DNA of 64,000 bases from Streptomyces diastatochromogenes (GCA_001418405.1 LIQL01000247.1:1-64000), one strand, 5' to 3'. Shown: positions 43,491 to 52,690, numbered from the stretch's first letter. Notes: a model not told the origin generated them from the sequence alone. Made by a program: numbers and translations.

Positions 43491-43660
43491 GACCGACCTC
43501 CCGATCGCGATCCATCCGGCTGTCCGGACGGTTCGATGCCAGACGAGAATTCCCCGACCGGCGCCCGGATCCTTCGCCGGGCGGGCGAATTCACCGGCAC
43601 GGGACCGCCTCGAATACCTGCCCGGAGCGGCGGCCACGGCCTCCGGCGTGCGAGGGGCCG

Positions 43661-44314
43661 TCAGGACGGCACCCTCGGGGCAACCTGGGTGGCGAAGGTG
43701 GCGGCGGAGTCGCACAGGTTCGGTTGCGTCCCGGTGTCCGCCTTGACGTGCACGAACACCTTCCCGAACGAGGTGGGCCAGACGATCGCGCACCCCTGGT
43801 CGTTCCCGAGCACCGACGCGGACGGAACTCCGGTGACGCTGGTCGGCGTGGGTTCCGGCGACACCGGGATGTCCTTGGCGTAGATCAGCGTGTAGGTGAG
43901 GGCGGCGCCGCCTACGGTTCCGCTCCAACTGCACGCCTTCAGCCCGGCCTGCGGATCGCTGGGGTTGTTCGGGCGGCCCGCGGACAGGCCCCAGGCCGCG
44001 GCCGTGTTCGCGTCGAGTGCCGCGCACGGGTCGGGAGCCGCGGCCAGACCGTCCGAACCCGGCGAGGCGACCGATCCGCCGCCGGGACTGCTCGACCAAC
44101 CGCCGCCGGGCGCGGAGGGCGGGGCGCCGCTCCACCCCGGGGAGTCCGGTTGGCCGTCGCGCGCCAGTTGCCACAGCCCGACCACGGCCGCCGCGACGAG
44201 CACGACCGCGGAGCCCGTCACGATGAGCATGCGCCGGGACCTGCCGTCGGGCGGCCCACCGACCGGTCGCGCCGGCTCCAGCCAGTCCTGCTTTTCCTCG
44301 TCCCACTGGTCCAT
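43661..44314 (-). CDS. membrane-anchored DUF3558-like protein
   Basis: A 217-residue protein with a 28-residue cytoplasmic tail (MDQWDEEKQDWLEPARP), one transmembrane helix at about 29-48, a Gly/Ser/Pro-rich linker, and an extracytoplasmic domain that starts DPCAALDANTAAAWGL and continues LKACSWSG, the paired Cys pattern of DUF3558-type proteins; later cysteines are in NDQGCAIVW and QPNLCDSA. GGAGGTGCCGGC precedes the ATG. It begins 11 bp after the small motif-bearing gene and so forms the third gene of that operon. The function is unknown. Confidence 0.75.
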   Translation of the reverse strand: MDQWDEEKQDWLEPARPVGGPPDGRSRRMLIVTGSAVVLVAAAVVGLWQLARDGQPDSPGWSGAPPSAPGGGWSSSPGGGSVASPGSDGLAAAPDPCAALDANTAAAWGLSAGRPNNPSDPQAGLKACSWSGTVGGAALTYTLIYAKDIPVSPEPTPTSVTGVPSASVLGNDQGCAIVWPTSFGKVFVHVKADTGTQPNLCDSAATFATQVAPRVPS

Positions 44315-44325
44315 GCCGGCACCTC

Positions 44326-44934
44326 CTAGCCCTGGCCGCCGAGGAGTTGGGTGATCTGCTGGACGACCGCCGTCGCCGAGGCGAGCCCCGCCACGGCCGT
44401 CGCGCCGAGGTCGAGGCGGTCGCGCAGCCACTGCAGGCGGTCCCGACGCACCCGCCCGGTGTCGTCGATCTCCTCTTCGGCGTCCGCCAGTCGGGCATCG
44501 ATCTCCGACGTCTCGTCCGTCGCGGTGAGCAACGGCAGGTGCTGACGCAGGGTGCCCAGTGCCGCCCGGAGTTCGGGCGGCGCGTCGAGCGCCGGTTGCG
44601 TCGAGGCGTCCAGCGCCCGGGCGTCCGCCCCCGCGGCCGCCGCACCGCCGGTCATCACGCCGATGCTGATGCCGCCGGCGGCGCTCGTCGGCACGGCGGG
44701 CGCCTCGGGCCCGTCCGCGGGCGGGAGCGCCGGTGCCGAGCGGCCGTCGCGCACCGAGCGGTCCTCGGCGGCGGCCCGCTCCCCGGCCGCGACCGCGCCG
44801 CCGGTCAGTACGCCGATGCTGATGCCGCCACCGGCCCGGTTGCCGCCCGCCGCCGCGTCGCCGGGCGGGGCGGCGTCCGTCCCGTCGTCGCCGACCTCCC
44901 GGCCGTGCACTGGCTCCGGCTCCTGAACCGTCAT
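44326..44934 (-). CDS. unknown protein with two glycine-rich RHIM-like motifs
   Basis: A 202-residue protein whose start overlaps the stop of the upstream membrane-protein gene by 4 bp (ATGA). Two near-identical words, GGISIGVLTGGAVAAGERA (36-54) and GGISIGVMTGGAAAAG (87-102), sit in an otherwise disordered Ala/Pro/Asp-rich N-terminal half. The C-terminal half is helical: ELRAALGTLRQHLPLLTA, an acidic coiled coil (SEIDARLADAEEEIDD), and a hydrophobic end (GATAVAGLASATAVVQQITQ). The same motif ends the membrane protein encoded upstream. I know no family; the [IV]-x-I-G core recalls RHIM-type amyloid motifs. Confidence 0.75.
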   Translation of the reverse strand: MTVQEPEPVHGREVGDDGTDAAPPGDAAAGGNRAGGGISIGVLTGGAVAAGERAAAEDRSVRDGRSAPALPPADGPEAPAVPTSAAGGISIGVMTGGAAAAGADARALDASTQPALDAPPELRAALGTLRQHLPLLTATDETSEIDARLADAEEEIDDTGRVRRDRLQWLRDRLDLGATAVAGLASATAVVQQITQLLGGQG

Positions 44935-46679
44935 CCCCGACCGCCCCCCGTCTCCGTCGACGCGTCCGTGTGCTTGGCCAGGGCGCGCTCGCCGGAGGCG
45001 ACCGCACCGCCGCTCATCCCGCCGATGAACACCCCGCCCTCACCCACGTTGATGATGTACTGGTCGAACACACCCGTTTCGTAGCCCTTGTTGCGCAGGG
45101 CCTCCTGCACCCCGTTGGCGATCCGGTCCTGGAGCGTCTTCACGTACCGGCTGATGTCCATCTCCTGGAACAGCGAGAGTTCCGGCACGCTCCCCAACTC
45201 CCGTACGGACGCGACCGGTGCGTCCGGCAGGGCGTGTTCCGGCATCGTCAGCCACGTGCGCATCAGGGACACCGCCGTCTGGCACAGCGAGACCGCGGCG
45301 GCGCATCCCGCCGAGGGGCTGGTCAGCACGCTCCTGATCACGTCGCGCAGCGGGCCGTCCCCGCCGTGCGCCGCGACCACGTCCACCGACTTGAACTCCG
45401 GGCGCACCGGCGTCAGGACGTGCGGGGCGACCTCCAGGACCAGCATCCCGCCCTGGGTGTGGATGCGGACCAACAGGCAGATCGCCACCTGCTCGTCCCA
45501 GGCACCGACCCGCACCCGCAGGAAGTGGCGGCGGGCCTCGGCGCCCTCGCCGACGGCCCGTTCCAGGTGCTCACGGATGACGTCCGGCCCGTAGTCCACC
45601 TCGTCCCGCGCCAGCCCGACCGGCAGGTAGACCAGTTCCTCGACTTCGAGGGAGCGCAGGCGGTCCCGGCTGGTGGCCGCGGCCGAGGTGCGCAGCGCCT
45701 CCAGCCGGGGCTTGATCAGATCGACCACCTCCCGGCCGGTGAGCGGGGCGGGGACGCTCCCGGGCCGCCGCTTCGTGAAGGAGGGCGGCGCCGGGTGCGA
45801 CGGGGACTCCGGCGCCTCCCGCTCCGGCGAGTCGGCCCAACTCTGCTGCTTCAGTTCCATGGCGACCGACCACGGCTTGTACGGTGTGCCGGCGCCGACG
45901 AAGGGCCGGAACGGGTCGTAGATGGCCAGCCGGGCGTGCTGTTCGCGGGCGATGGCCGCCCCGATGCGCCGGTACTGGGCGGTGGCCGGCAGCGCCGCCC
46001 GCCGCCCCCCGGCGAAGGTCTCGCGGCCGAGTTGGTGCCGCATGACGGAGACGACGTGCGCCCGGTGCGCCCAGATCGGCGGCACCAGCAGGACCGGGAA
46101 CACCACGGCGATCCAGGCGTCGCCGCCGCGGAACAGGGTGGTGAGCACGGCCGCCCCGTACACCACCGCCACCACGAACGGCAGTACCGGCAGCACTGCC
46201 TTCAGCCGGCCGCGGGTGGCCTCCTTGAGCACCGAGCGCCCGAGGGCGAAGAGGGAACTCCTGGTTCCACGCACGAGCCAGGACACGACGCAGACCGCCC
46301 CGTAGGCCACGAACCACGGCACGGGGAGGAGCGACTGCGCACCGACGTCGGCCAGGTCGAGCCCGATGAATACGGCCCAGACGGCCAACAGCAACAGCCC
46401 GGTCTGCGCCTCCCGGCGGCGCGCCGACAGCGCGTGGGCGAGGACCGGCAGGGCGTCGAAACCGAGCGAGGGCGCTATCGGGCGCTCCTCGTGCTCGACC
46501 AGTTCCTGGATGACGCGGCGACGGAACTGTCCGTCGAAGTAGACCCCCGCGCACAGCAGGCGGGTGGCTTCGCTGAGGCCCTGTTCGGAGGGCGGTCCGT
46601 CGGATGGCGAGGAGGGGTCCGTCGGCGATGGAGTGTTCGACGGAGCGGTCGCTGGTTTTTCGGGGAAGGACAAGATCAT
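44931..46679 (-). CDS. large membrane protein ending in a glycine-rich RHIM-like motif
   Basis: A 582-residue protein, first gene of a coupled operon. After a Pro/Ser-rich N-terminus come four transmembrane helices (about 93-110, 118-136, 161-182, 189-204), then a long cytoplasmic part that includes FTKRRPGSVPAPLTGREVVD, GLARDEVDYGPDVIREHLER and a beta-rich domain (HFLRVRVGAWDEQVAICLLV). The C-terminal tail carries GGVFIGGMSGGAVASGERA (548-566), the motif found twice in the next protein. No enzyme signature is recognised. The ATG at 46679 is preceded by GGGGG; the exact start is moderately sure. Confidence 0.75.
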   Translation of the reverse strand: MILSFPEKPATAPSNTPSPTDPSSPSDGPPSEQGLSEATRLLCAGVYFDGQFRRRVIQELVEHEERPIAPSLGFDALPVLAHALSARRREAQTGLLLLAVWAVFIGLDLADVGAQSLLPVPWFVAYGAVCVVSWLVRGTRSSLFALGRSVLKEATRGRLKAVLPVLPFVVAVVYGAAVLTTLFRGGDAWIAVVFPVLLVPPIWAHRAHVVSVMRHQLGRETFAGGRRAALPATAQYRRIGAAIAREQHARLAIYDPFRPFVGAGTPYKPWSVAMELKQQSWADSPEREAPESPSHPAPPSFTKRRPGSVPAPLTGREVVDLIKPRLEALRTSAAATSRDRLRSLEVEELVYLPVGLARDEVDYGPDVIREHLERAVGEGAEARRHFLRVRVGAWDEQVAICLLVRIHTQGGMLVLEVAPHVLTPVRPEFKSVDVVAAHGGDGPLRDVIRSVLTSPSAGCAAAVSLCQTAVSLMRTWLTMPEHALPDAPVASVRELGSVPELSLFQEMDISRYVKTLQDRIANGVQEALRNKGYETGVFDQYIINVGEGGVFIGGMSGGAVASGERALAKHTDASTETGGGRG

Positions 46680-47215
46680 GCACCCCCGTGATCGAACTCG
46701 TCCCCTGTTGCGAGGTGTTGACGGAGTTGCTATGGGGGCAGTATGACTCCCGGTCGTCGGACCCGGAAGGGGTTCCGTCGGCTTGGCAACTCCTTTGCTG
46801 TGACGATGAGTTGACGCCCAAGACGGCCGTTGCTCCCGGCGCCTGCGCCCGCGCGTGCGCCGGGAGCCACCCCTGGGGCGCGAGGGGCGGTACGGCCGGA
46901 GGTGCGGGCGGTGGCGGGGGAGCCGTGCGCACCCGGCGGGAGGTCCGTCGCGCCCGGGAGCGCTCGGCGGGCGGAACGGCGTCGGCGCCGGTGGGAACGC
47001 GCCTTGCGGTGCCGGGCCGTCGTGCACCACGGCGCAAGCCGGCGATGCGAGACCTCGGACCTCCGGCGCACAACTGCTCAATATATGAAGAATGCAGATA
47101 ATGACGTTATCGGTGAGCGGGCCGGGAAGGCGTTTGGGCGGGGCGATTCGGGCCCCGCATTCCTGTGCCCCGGCCGACCGGCGGGGCTTCGGTGCTCGGT
47201 GCCGGAGGAACGTAC
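46680..47215. other. intergenic region between membrane operon and lanthipeptide cluster
   Basis: About 535 bases between divergent operons with no convincing gene. Frames here are Arg-rich shadows. The segment 47075-47112 is AT-rich for the genome and contains GATAA-N5-TTATC (47097-47111), a candidate regulator site or promoter element about 105 bp before the first lanthipeptide gene. The left edge must hold the promoter of the membrane operon. Confidence 0.5.
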
Positions 47216-48199
47216 ATGCTGATGGTCACGGACCTGCTCGCGGACTGTCTCCGCAACGCCGGAGCCCTGGAGATATCCGCCCTCCCCGCCTGTGCGGACG
47301 CTTCCGAACTCCCCGAGGCCCGCACCGCGTTCCTGGCCGCCGGCCTGGCCGCCGTGCGGCAGCGGACCGCGGGGACGTCCTGGGTCCAGTTCAACCTCGC
47401 GCCCGCGCCGGACGGTCACCTCCGGGCGTACGACTGGCTGGGCACCGTCGCCAGGGAACTCCTCGACACCGGCCGCGCTCGCAACTTCTTCTTCATGCAC
47501 AAGGAGCCCGGACTGCGGGTGCGGTTCGAGGCGCCGGACGGCGAACGGGAGCCGCTGCGCGCGGAGTTGGCGCGGCACTGCGTCGAACGGGGCGGTTGGC
47601 GGCAGCCGCCGTCGGGTGTGGTGTACGAACCCGAGCAGTACCTCTTCGGCGGCCGGGCGTCGATGCCCTACGTGCACCGGCTGTTCACGCACGACTCGTT
47701 GGCCTGGCTGGACCACCACGCCCGCCATCCGTGCCCCGAGGGGGAGGCCACGGCCTGGCGGCGCTCGCTGTTCATGCTGCGGGAGGTGTTCGCGGGGCTG
47801 GGAGTGGTCGGGTGGGAGCACCGGGGCGTGTGGGACGTCGTACGCGAGGACACCGGACGCCGGCTCACCACCGCCGCCCGCGACGGGCACGGGCCCGGAG
47901 GAGGGGCGGCGTGGCGGCGGGCCGCCGAGGGCATCCGGGAATTCTGGACACGGCCCGGCGAGCGGATGCTCGCTTCGTTCCCCGAGGAACAGCGGGCGTC
48001 CCTCGCCGAGGGTGCCGCGGCCCTGGGCGAGGCGGCCCGACGGTGGCGCACCGGCTACTTCGAGTCGGGCGCCGCCACCACCGGCCCCCGGCGCGCCGCC
48101 GCCTACGCGGTGGTCTTCCACTGGAACCGGGCGCGGATGTCGTTCGCCCGGCAGTGCCTGTTGGCCGAGGCGCTCGCCGATGACGGGGAGGCCCGATGA
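47216..48199 (+). CDS. LanB elimination-domain protein (thiopeptide-type dehydration, SpaB_C)
   Basis: A 327-residue stand-alone version of the C-terminal domain of class I lanthipeptide dehydratases, which removes glutamate from glutamylated Ser/Thr to leave Dha/Dhb. TSWVQFNLAP, RNFFFMHKEPGLRVRFEAP and the C-terminal VFHWNRARMSFARQC (with the H-x-N-R residues) are typical. GGAGGAACGTAC precedes the ATG. It overlaps the glutamylation-domain gene by 4 bp, so a split LanB is made from one mRNA. It is the first gene of the cluster. Confidence 0.88.
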   Translation: MLMVTDLLADCLRNAGALEISALPACADASELPEARTAFLAAGLAAVRQRTAGTSWVQFNLAPAPDGHLRAYDWLGTVARELLDTGRARNFFFMHKEPGLRVRFEAPDGEREPLRAELARHCVERGGWRQPPSGVVYEPEQYLFGGRASMPYVHRLFTHDSLAWLDHHARHPCPEGEATAWRRSLFMLREVFAGLGVVGWEHRGVWDVVREDTGRRLTTAARDGHGPGGGAAWRRAAEGIREFWTRPGERMLASFPEEQRASLAEGAAALGEAARRWRTGYFESGAATTGPRRAAAYAVVFHWNRARMSFARQCLLAEALADDGEAR

Positions 48200-51090
48200 C
48201 GCGCCGCGCGCCGGACGCGGCCGGCGCCCGCCCACCGGCCGCGGCGGCCCGCCCGCCCGGCACCGTCGGGCCGACCGCACTGGTCCGCATCGCCGGACTG
48301 CCGGGCACGCTCTGGGCGTCCGCCGGCAACGAACCGCTCTTCACCTGGGCCGCCGACCTGGCGGAGCGGGACGCACGCCACACCGCCCGGGCCAGGGCAC
48401 TGGGGGACCGGCTCGGGATCGACGTCGTGCCGCACCCGTGCCTGGCCGACGCCGCCCGCGGCGCGGTGCTCGCCCTGCGCCGCAGACTGCACGCCGGGAC
48501 CGCCCCCGGACCCGCGGACCTCCCCGTCCTGGAGACGGTGGCCGGCGTCGACCCGCCCCTGGCCGACGCCCTCACGGAGCTGGCCGACCGGGCCATGGAC
48601 CTGGCCGCGGCGCGGGCCGCATGCGCCGCCGCGGTCGCCACCGACCGCGCACGGGTGGGCCGGCTGGCCCTCGACCTGCTGCACCACGACCCCGTCCTGC
48701 GCGGCCACCTCGGCGCCACCGCACCCCGGATCGCCGCGGACTTCCCCCGCCGGGCGGCCGCCGGCGAACCCTGGCACGGCAAACGGCTGCGCAAGTACAC
48801 CGGCTACGTCTGGCGGGTGGCCGCCCGGGCCGCCGCCAAGACCACCCCGCGCGACTGGCTCGGCCAACTCGCCGCCGTCCCCGTCTTCCCCGCACCCGCA
48901 CTCGGCGCCGCCGCGGCCGGTGATTCCCTCGTCGTGCCGCCCGCCCGGGCCGGGGCCGGCGCCACCAGCAGCATGGAGAACGTCCACCTGCTGTGGGAAC
49001 GGCTCCGGGACGCCGGACCGGCCGCCGCCGGCCCCGGCAGCCTCCTCGCCCTGACGCCCCTGCACTGCCCGATGCCCACCGGCGTGCTGCGCTGCGCGGT
49101 CGTCGACACCGGCTCCCGGGGCTCCCGGCTGCGCCGGATCGAACTGCGCCGCACACCGGTCCTGGACGCGGTCCTGGCGCTCCTCTCGCCCGGCCCCCGC
49201 CCGTTCGCCGAGGTCGAGGCCCTGATCGCGGCGCGCCTGAACACCCCGGCGAACGGCACCCCTGAAGGGCGGCGGCGGGCCGTCACCGCGCTCCGCGGGT
49301 TCCTCCAGCACCTCCTGCGGCTGGGCGTCCTGCAACTCTGTGCCGCGCCGGCGCAACGCCGCACGCACTGGACCCCCGCCGCACGGATCCACCCGCCGCA
49401 CCACGCCCTCGACGACCACCCGGCCCCGGCGACCGCAGCGGCCCCGGACGCTCGCGACGGCACCGGCCCGCACGCCACCGACGCCGCGCCGCCCCACCAG
49501 GACGCCACGTGGTTCGTCGACTCCTACCGCACCCTCGACGCCGGCCTCGACGCCCTCGCCCTGGCCCGGATCACCCGCGGCCTGCGGCTCGCCACCCGGC
49601 TCGCCGCCCTGCGCGCCGAAGACCGTCCCCCCACGAACCCCACCGGTACCACCGCCCAGCCGTACCCGGGACCGGTGGACATCGGCCCCGAACCGCGCTC
49701 GGTCGCCGAACTCCTGACCGCCCCGCCCGCCGACCCCTCCGCCGAGCCGGACCGCCCGACCACCGCCACCACGCGCCGCCGCTACGAAGGCTGGCACCCC
49801 GCCAGGACGCCCGGTTCCGGATACGCCCACCTGCTCGCCCACCTCGCGGCCCACCTCGACGACGCGCGGATCGACCTCGACGGCCCGCTGCTGGACGCCT
49901 GCCACGCCCCGCCCGAGGCCCCCGAACTCCTGGCCGCCTGGCCGGCGGACTGCCTGCTGCGCCCGCTCGACGCCGAGGGGCCGGTCGCCGTCCTGGAGAC
50001 GGTCTCCCCGGCCGGCGTGCTCGACGCCCGGTTCGCCGAGGCCCTGCACGCCCTGCACGCCGGTCGGGGCGGCTACCCCCAACCGGCCGCCTACCGGGCC
50101 TTCCTCGCCGCCCTCGAACGGGCCGCGGACGTCCGCTTCGTCGAGGTGCTGGTCCCCCCGTTGGACGCCCGCGCCGCCAACGCCGTACGGCGTCCCGCGC
50201 TGACCGACTGGTGCACCGGAGATGCCAACATGGCTCTCTATTACGGGAGTTACGGCGACGGCGAGGCATGCGGAGCGGCGGCCGCGGCGACGCCCCGGCC
50301 GCCGGGCGGGAAGGCTCCCCGCCCCGTCCACCACCTACCCCTCGACCGGCTCACCCTCCGCTCCGACGGCCGCCAGCTCGTCGCCGAGGTCGACGGGGCG
50401 CGGGTCTTCCCCGTCCACCACGCCACCCGGAACCCCGCCCCGCCCTACGACCGGCTCACCCGCCTGCTGATGGCGGCCGCCCACCCGGCCACCCAGCACG
50501 TGGTCCAACTGGGCGGCCTGATCGGGGCGTTCCCCACGGCCGGGCGGGTGCCCCGGCTGTCGGTGGGCGGGGACCTGGTCGTCAGCCCCGCCGCGTGGCG
50601 GGTGCCCGTCGCGGAACTGTGGGAGCCCGGAGCCCGGGAGGCCGACAAGGTGACGTCCCTCGCCGTCCTCCGGCGCACCCGGCAGCTGCCGCGCTTCTGC
50701 TTCGCCCGCCCGGCGCCCGGTGCCAAACCGGTACCGGTGGACCTGGCGGCGCTGCCCACCCTGCACGTCCTGGAACGACTGCGGGCCGCCGCGCCCGACG
50801 GGGCGTTGATCGTCGAGGAGGCGCTGCCCGCACCTGGCCGCTCGCCGGTGCGCGACGCCGTGCACGGTGGGGCACCCGTCGCCGCCCAGGTGCAGCTGCG
50901 GACGCCGTACGACGCCCACCCCGAGGAGTTGGCGGCCCGCGCCGCCGCGGCCCTGCGGCACTGGTCCGCACCGCCCCCGCCTCGACCGAGGCCCCAGACC
51001 ACCCCGGACGCCCCTCCAGAGGGACGGCCCCCGGGGCGGAACCGCACACCGAGAAAAGGAGGGCAGTCATGCCCACAACCATCGAACTGA
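48196..51090 (+). CDS. LanB glutamylation-domain protein (lantibiotic dehydratase N-terminal type)
   Basis: A 964-residue protein that glutamylates Ser/Thr of the precursor using glutamyl-tRNA. Family words are RRLHAGTAPGPADLPVLETV, WHGKRLRKYTGYVWRVAARA with AAAKTTPRDWLG following, and VHHLPLDRLTLRSDGRQLVA near the C-terminal third. It lacks the elimination domain, which is the separate gene upstream. Ala/Pro-rich insertions explain the large size. The start ATG overlaps the previous stop; its own 3' end overlaps the lanA start by 22 bp, so the ribosome binding site of lanA lies inside this gene. Confidence 0.88.
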   Translation: MTRRAPDAAGARPPAAAARPPGTVGPTALVRIAGLPGTLWASAGNEPLFTWAADLAERDARHTARARALGDRLGIDVVPHPCLADAARGAVLALRRRLHAGTAPGPADLPVLETVAGVDPPLADALTELADRAMDLAAARAACAAAVATDRARVGRLALDLLHHDPVLRGHLGATAPRIAADFPRRAAAGEPWHGKRLRKYTGYVWRVAARAAAKTTPRDWLGQLAAVPVFPAPALGAAAAGDSLVVPPARAGAGATSSMENVHLLWERLRDAGPAAAGPGSLLALTPLHCPMPTGVLRCAVVDTGSRGSRLRRIELRRTPVLDAVLALLSPGPRPFAEVEALIAARLNTPANGTPEGRRRAVTALRGFLQHLLRLGVLQLCAAPAQRRTHWTPAARIHPPHHALDDHPAPATAAAPDARDGTGPHATDAAPPHQDATWFVDSYRTLDAGLDALALARITRGLRLATRLAALRAEDRPPTNPTGTTAQPYPGPVDIGPEPRSVAELLTAPPADPSAEPDRPTTATTRRRYEGWHPARTPGSGYAHLLAHLAAHLDDARIDLDGPLLDACHAPPEAPELLAAWPADCLLRPLDAEGPVAVLETVSPAGVLDARFAEALHALHAGRGGYPQPAAYRAFLAALERAADVRFVEVLVPPLDARAANAVRRPALTDWCTGDANMALYYGSYGDGEACGAAAAATPRPPGGKAPRPVHHLPLDRLTLRSDGRQLVAEVDGARVFPVHHATRNPAPPYDRLTRLLMAAAHPATQHVVQLGGLIGAFPTAGRVPRLSVGGDLVVSPAAWRVPVAELWEPGAREADKVTSLAVLRRTRQLPRFCFARPAPGAKPVPVDLAALPTLHVLERLRAAAPDGALIVEEALPAPGRSPVRDAVHGGAPVAAQVQLRTPYDAHPEELAARAAAALRHWSAPPPPRPRPQTTPDAPPEGRPPGRNRTPRKGGQSCPQPSN

Positions 51091-51239
51091 CCGACCTCGA
51101 CAACCTCATCGGCGATCTGGACGCCCGGATCACCGAGTCCGAACTGCCCAGCGCCGAGGCGTACACCGGCGGCTGCTCCGGCGTCTGCACGGTCATCGTC
51201 TGCGACACGGTGCTCTTCTGTTCCGGGGTCGTCTGCTGA
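51069..51239 (+). CDS. lanthipeptide precursor LanA
   Basis: A 56-residue peptide with an excellent ribosome binding site (AAAAGGAGGGCAG). The acidic leader (TIELTDLDNLIGDLDARI) ends near YTGG. The core holds five Cys (C36, C40, C45, C51, C56), each preceded at two or three residues by its own Ser/Thr: T33-C36, S37-C40, T41-C45, T47-C51, S52-C56. Five small consecutive rings are therefore possible, with a hydrophobic filling (TVIV, VLF, GVV) and no Lys or Arg in the core. Cleavage after GG35 would drop T33. It matches no lantibiotic I recognise. Confidence 0.88.
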   Translation: MPTTIELTDLDNLIGDLDARITESELPSAEAYTGGCSGVCTVIVCDTVLFCSGVVC

Positions 51240-51317
51240 CCGGAGGATCCACCCGCCGCGGATGAGCACCGCGGCGCGACGGACCGTCAACGCAGTTCAC
51301 AGCAGACGAGGTTGAAC

Positions 51318-51346
51318 GAGCCGTCCGGCATCCCGCCGGACGGCTC
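51318..51346 (+). terminator. attenuator hairpin between lanA and lanC
   Basis: GAGCCGTCCGGC, loop ATCCC, then GCCGGACGGCTC: a perfect 12-bp stem in the 131-bp gap after lanA and 24 bp before the lanC start. Partial termination here would give more lanA mRNA than lanC mRNA, as in many lantibiotic operons. No U-tract. Confidence 0.75.
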
Positions 51347-51370
51347 CCTGCCCTGGAGGACGCCGCACCC

Positions 51371-52648
51371 ATGCCCCTGCACTCCCGCACCGGACACACC
51401 GCCGCCGTGCACCCGCGCCCCTCACCCGCTCGGGAGGCCCGGTGGCGGGCCCACGCCCTCCAGGACGCGGTGCTGCTCCTCGACCGGTACGTCGAGCGGG
51501 CCGGCACCGGCCAGGCACCGGGCGCCGGCGGCCACCCCTCGGACCCGGGCGTCCCGGTCCTCGCCCGACTGGTCGCCGACCGCGGCGACCCCGTGGCCAC
51601 GGCCGCGGCGAGCCGCGCCACCGCCGTGTGGGCCCGCACCGCCGGACGCGGGGCGGGCCACCCGGGCCTCTACGACGGCGGGCTCGCCGGAACCCTCGTC
51701 GGGCTGCGCCAGGCGGCCACCCTCCACCCGGCCCTGCACCAGGTCGCCGACCGCCTCGCCGACCGGCTCCCCGCACGCATCCTGGCCGGCGCCGCACGCA
51801 CCACCCCCGGAGCGGTCACCTTCCGGGACTACGACCTGATCCTCGGCCCCGCCGGCACCCTCCTCGCACTGAGCTCCGCCGCCCCGGAGCGGCACCGCGT
51901 GCTCGTCCGCCTCGGCCGGTGCCTGGCCGCGCTCTGCGCCGCCGACGGGCTCGACGGACTGCGCACCCACTATCCGGAACATCCGCAACTGGGCTGGCTG
52001 GACGGGCGGATCAACACGGGCACGGGCCACGGCGTCGCCGGCGTCCTGACCGCCCTCGCGGTGGCCGCCCGGCAGGCGGAGGAGGGCGATGCGAGCGCGG
52101 CCCCGGAACTCGCCGCGGCCCTGCGCCGGACGAGCCGTTGGCTGCGAGGCCAGTCGTTCGTCGACGCGCGGGGCATTCGCTCCTGGGACGGCGCGGGGCC
52201 GGAAGCCGCCCCGCCCGGCGGGGCCCGCCGCCGACAGGCGTGGTGCTACGGAGCCCCCGGCGTCAGCTGGGCGCTGTGGGACGCCGGGGACACCCTCCGG
52301 GACCCCGCGGTCCGGGACTTCGCCGGCGCCGCCTTCGACACCCTCGCCGCCGGCTACGACGAGGACTTCCACCTCTTCGGCGACCACCTCGGCGACCGCC
52401 TCGGCCTCTGCCACGGCGCCGCCGGGGTGCTGGCCGTCGCCGACGCGCTGCACCGGCACGCTCGACTGCCGTCGGCCACCGCACTGCGCGCCCGCCTCCT
52501 GGCGCACCTCGACGCCCACCGGGCCGGCACCCGCGCGCTGGGGGAGGAACGGATGGGCCTGCTGGGAGGCGCCGGCGGCACCCTGAGCGCCGTGCTCACC
52601 GCCACCGGCGGCGCCCGCGACTGGCTGCCCTGCCTGGGCCTGCGCTGA
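51371..52648 (+). CDS. LanC-type lanthionine cyclase
   Basis: A 425-residue cyclase that adds Cys thiols to dehydroamino acids. The zinc ligands are C292 (WCYGAPGVSWAL), C347 and H348 (LCHGAAGVL), and H220 lies in GTGHGVAGVL, the conserved GHG motif near the active site. GLYDGGLAGTLVGL and YDLILGPAGTLLAL are the repeat helices of the double barrel. The ATG has GGAGG 11 bases upstream. It completes the class I set with the split LanB. Confidence 0.9.
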   Translation: MPLHSRTGHTAAVHPRPSPAREARWRAHALQDAVLLLDRYVERAGTGQAPGAGGHPSDPGVPVLARLVADRGDPVATAAASRATAVWARTAGRGAGHPGLYDGGLAGTLVGLRQAATLHPALHQVADRLADRLPARILAGAARTTPGAVTFRDYDLILGPAGTLLALSSAAPERHRVLVRLGRCLAALCAADGLDGLRTHYPEHPQLGWLDGRINTGTGHGVAGVLTALAVAARQAEEGDASAAPELAAALRRTSRWLRGQSFVDARGIRSWDGAGPEAAPPGGARRRQAWCYGAPGVSWALWDAGDTLRDPAVRDFAGAAFDTLAAGYDEDFHLFGDHLGDRLGLCHGAAGVLAVADALHRHARLPSATALRARLLAHLDAHRAGTRALGEERMGLLGGAGGTLSAVLTATGGARDWLPCLGLR

Positions 52649-52690
52649 CCCCCGCCGTAACCAGCGATGTGAGTGGCCGTTAACCCGTCC

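Noticed and set aside
46811-46830. TTGACG as -35 of a lanthipeptide promoter
   Set aside because: No convincing -10 follows at 16-18 bases, and it is about 400 bp from the first gene.
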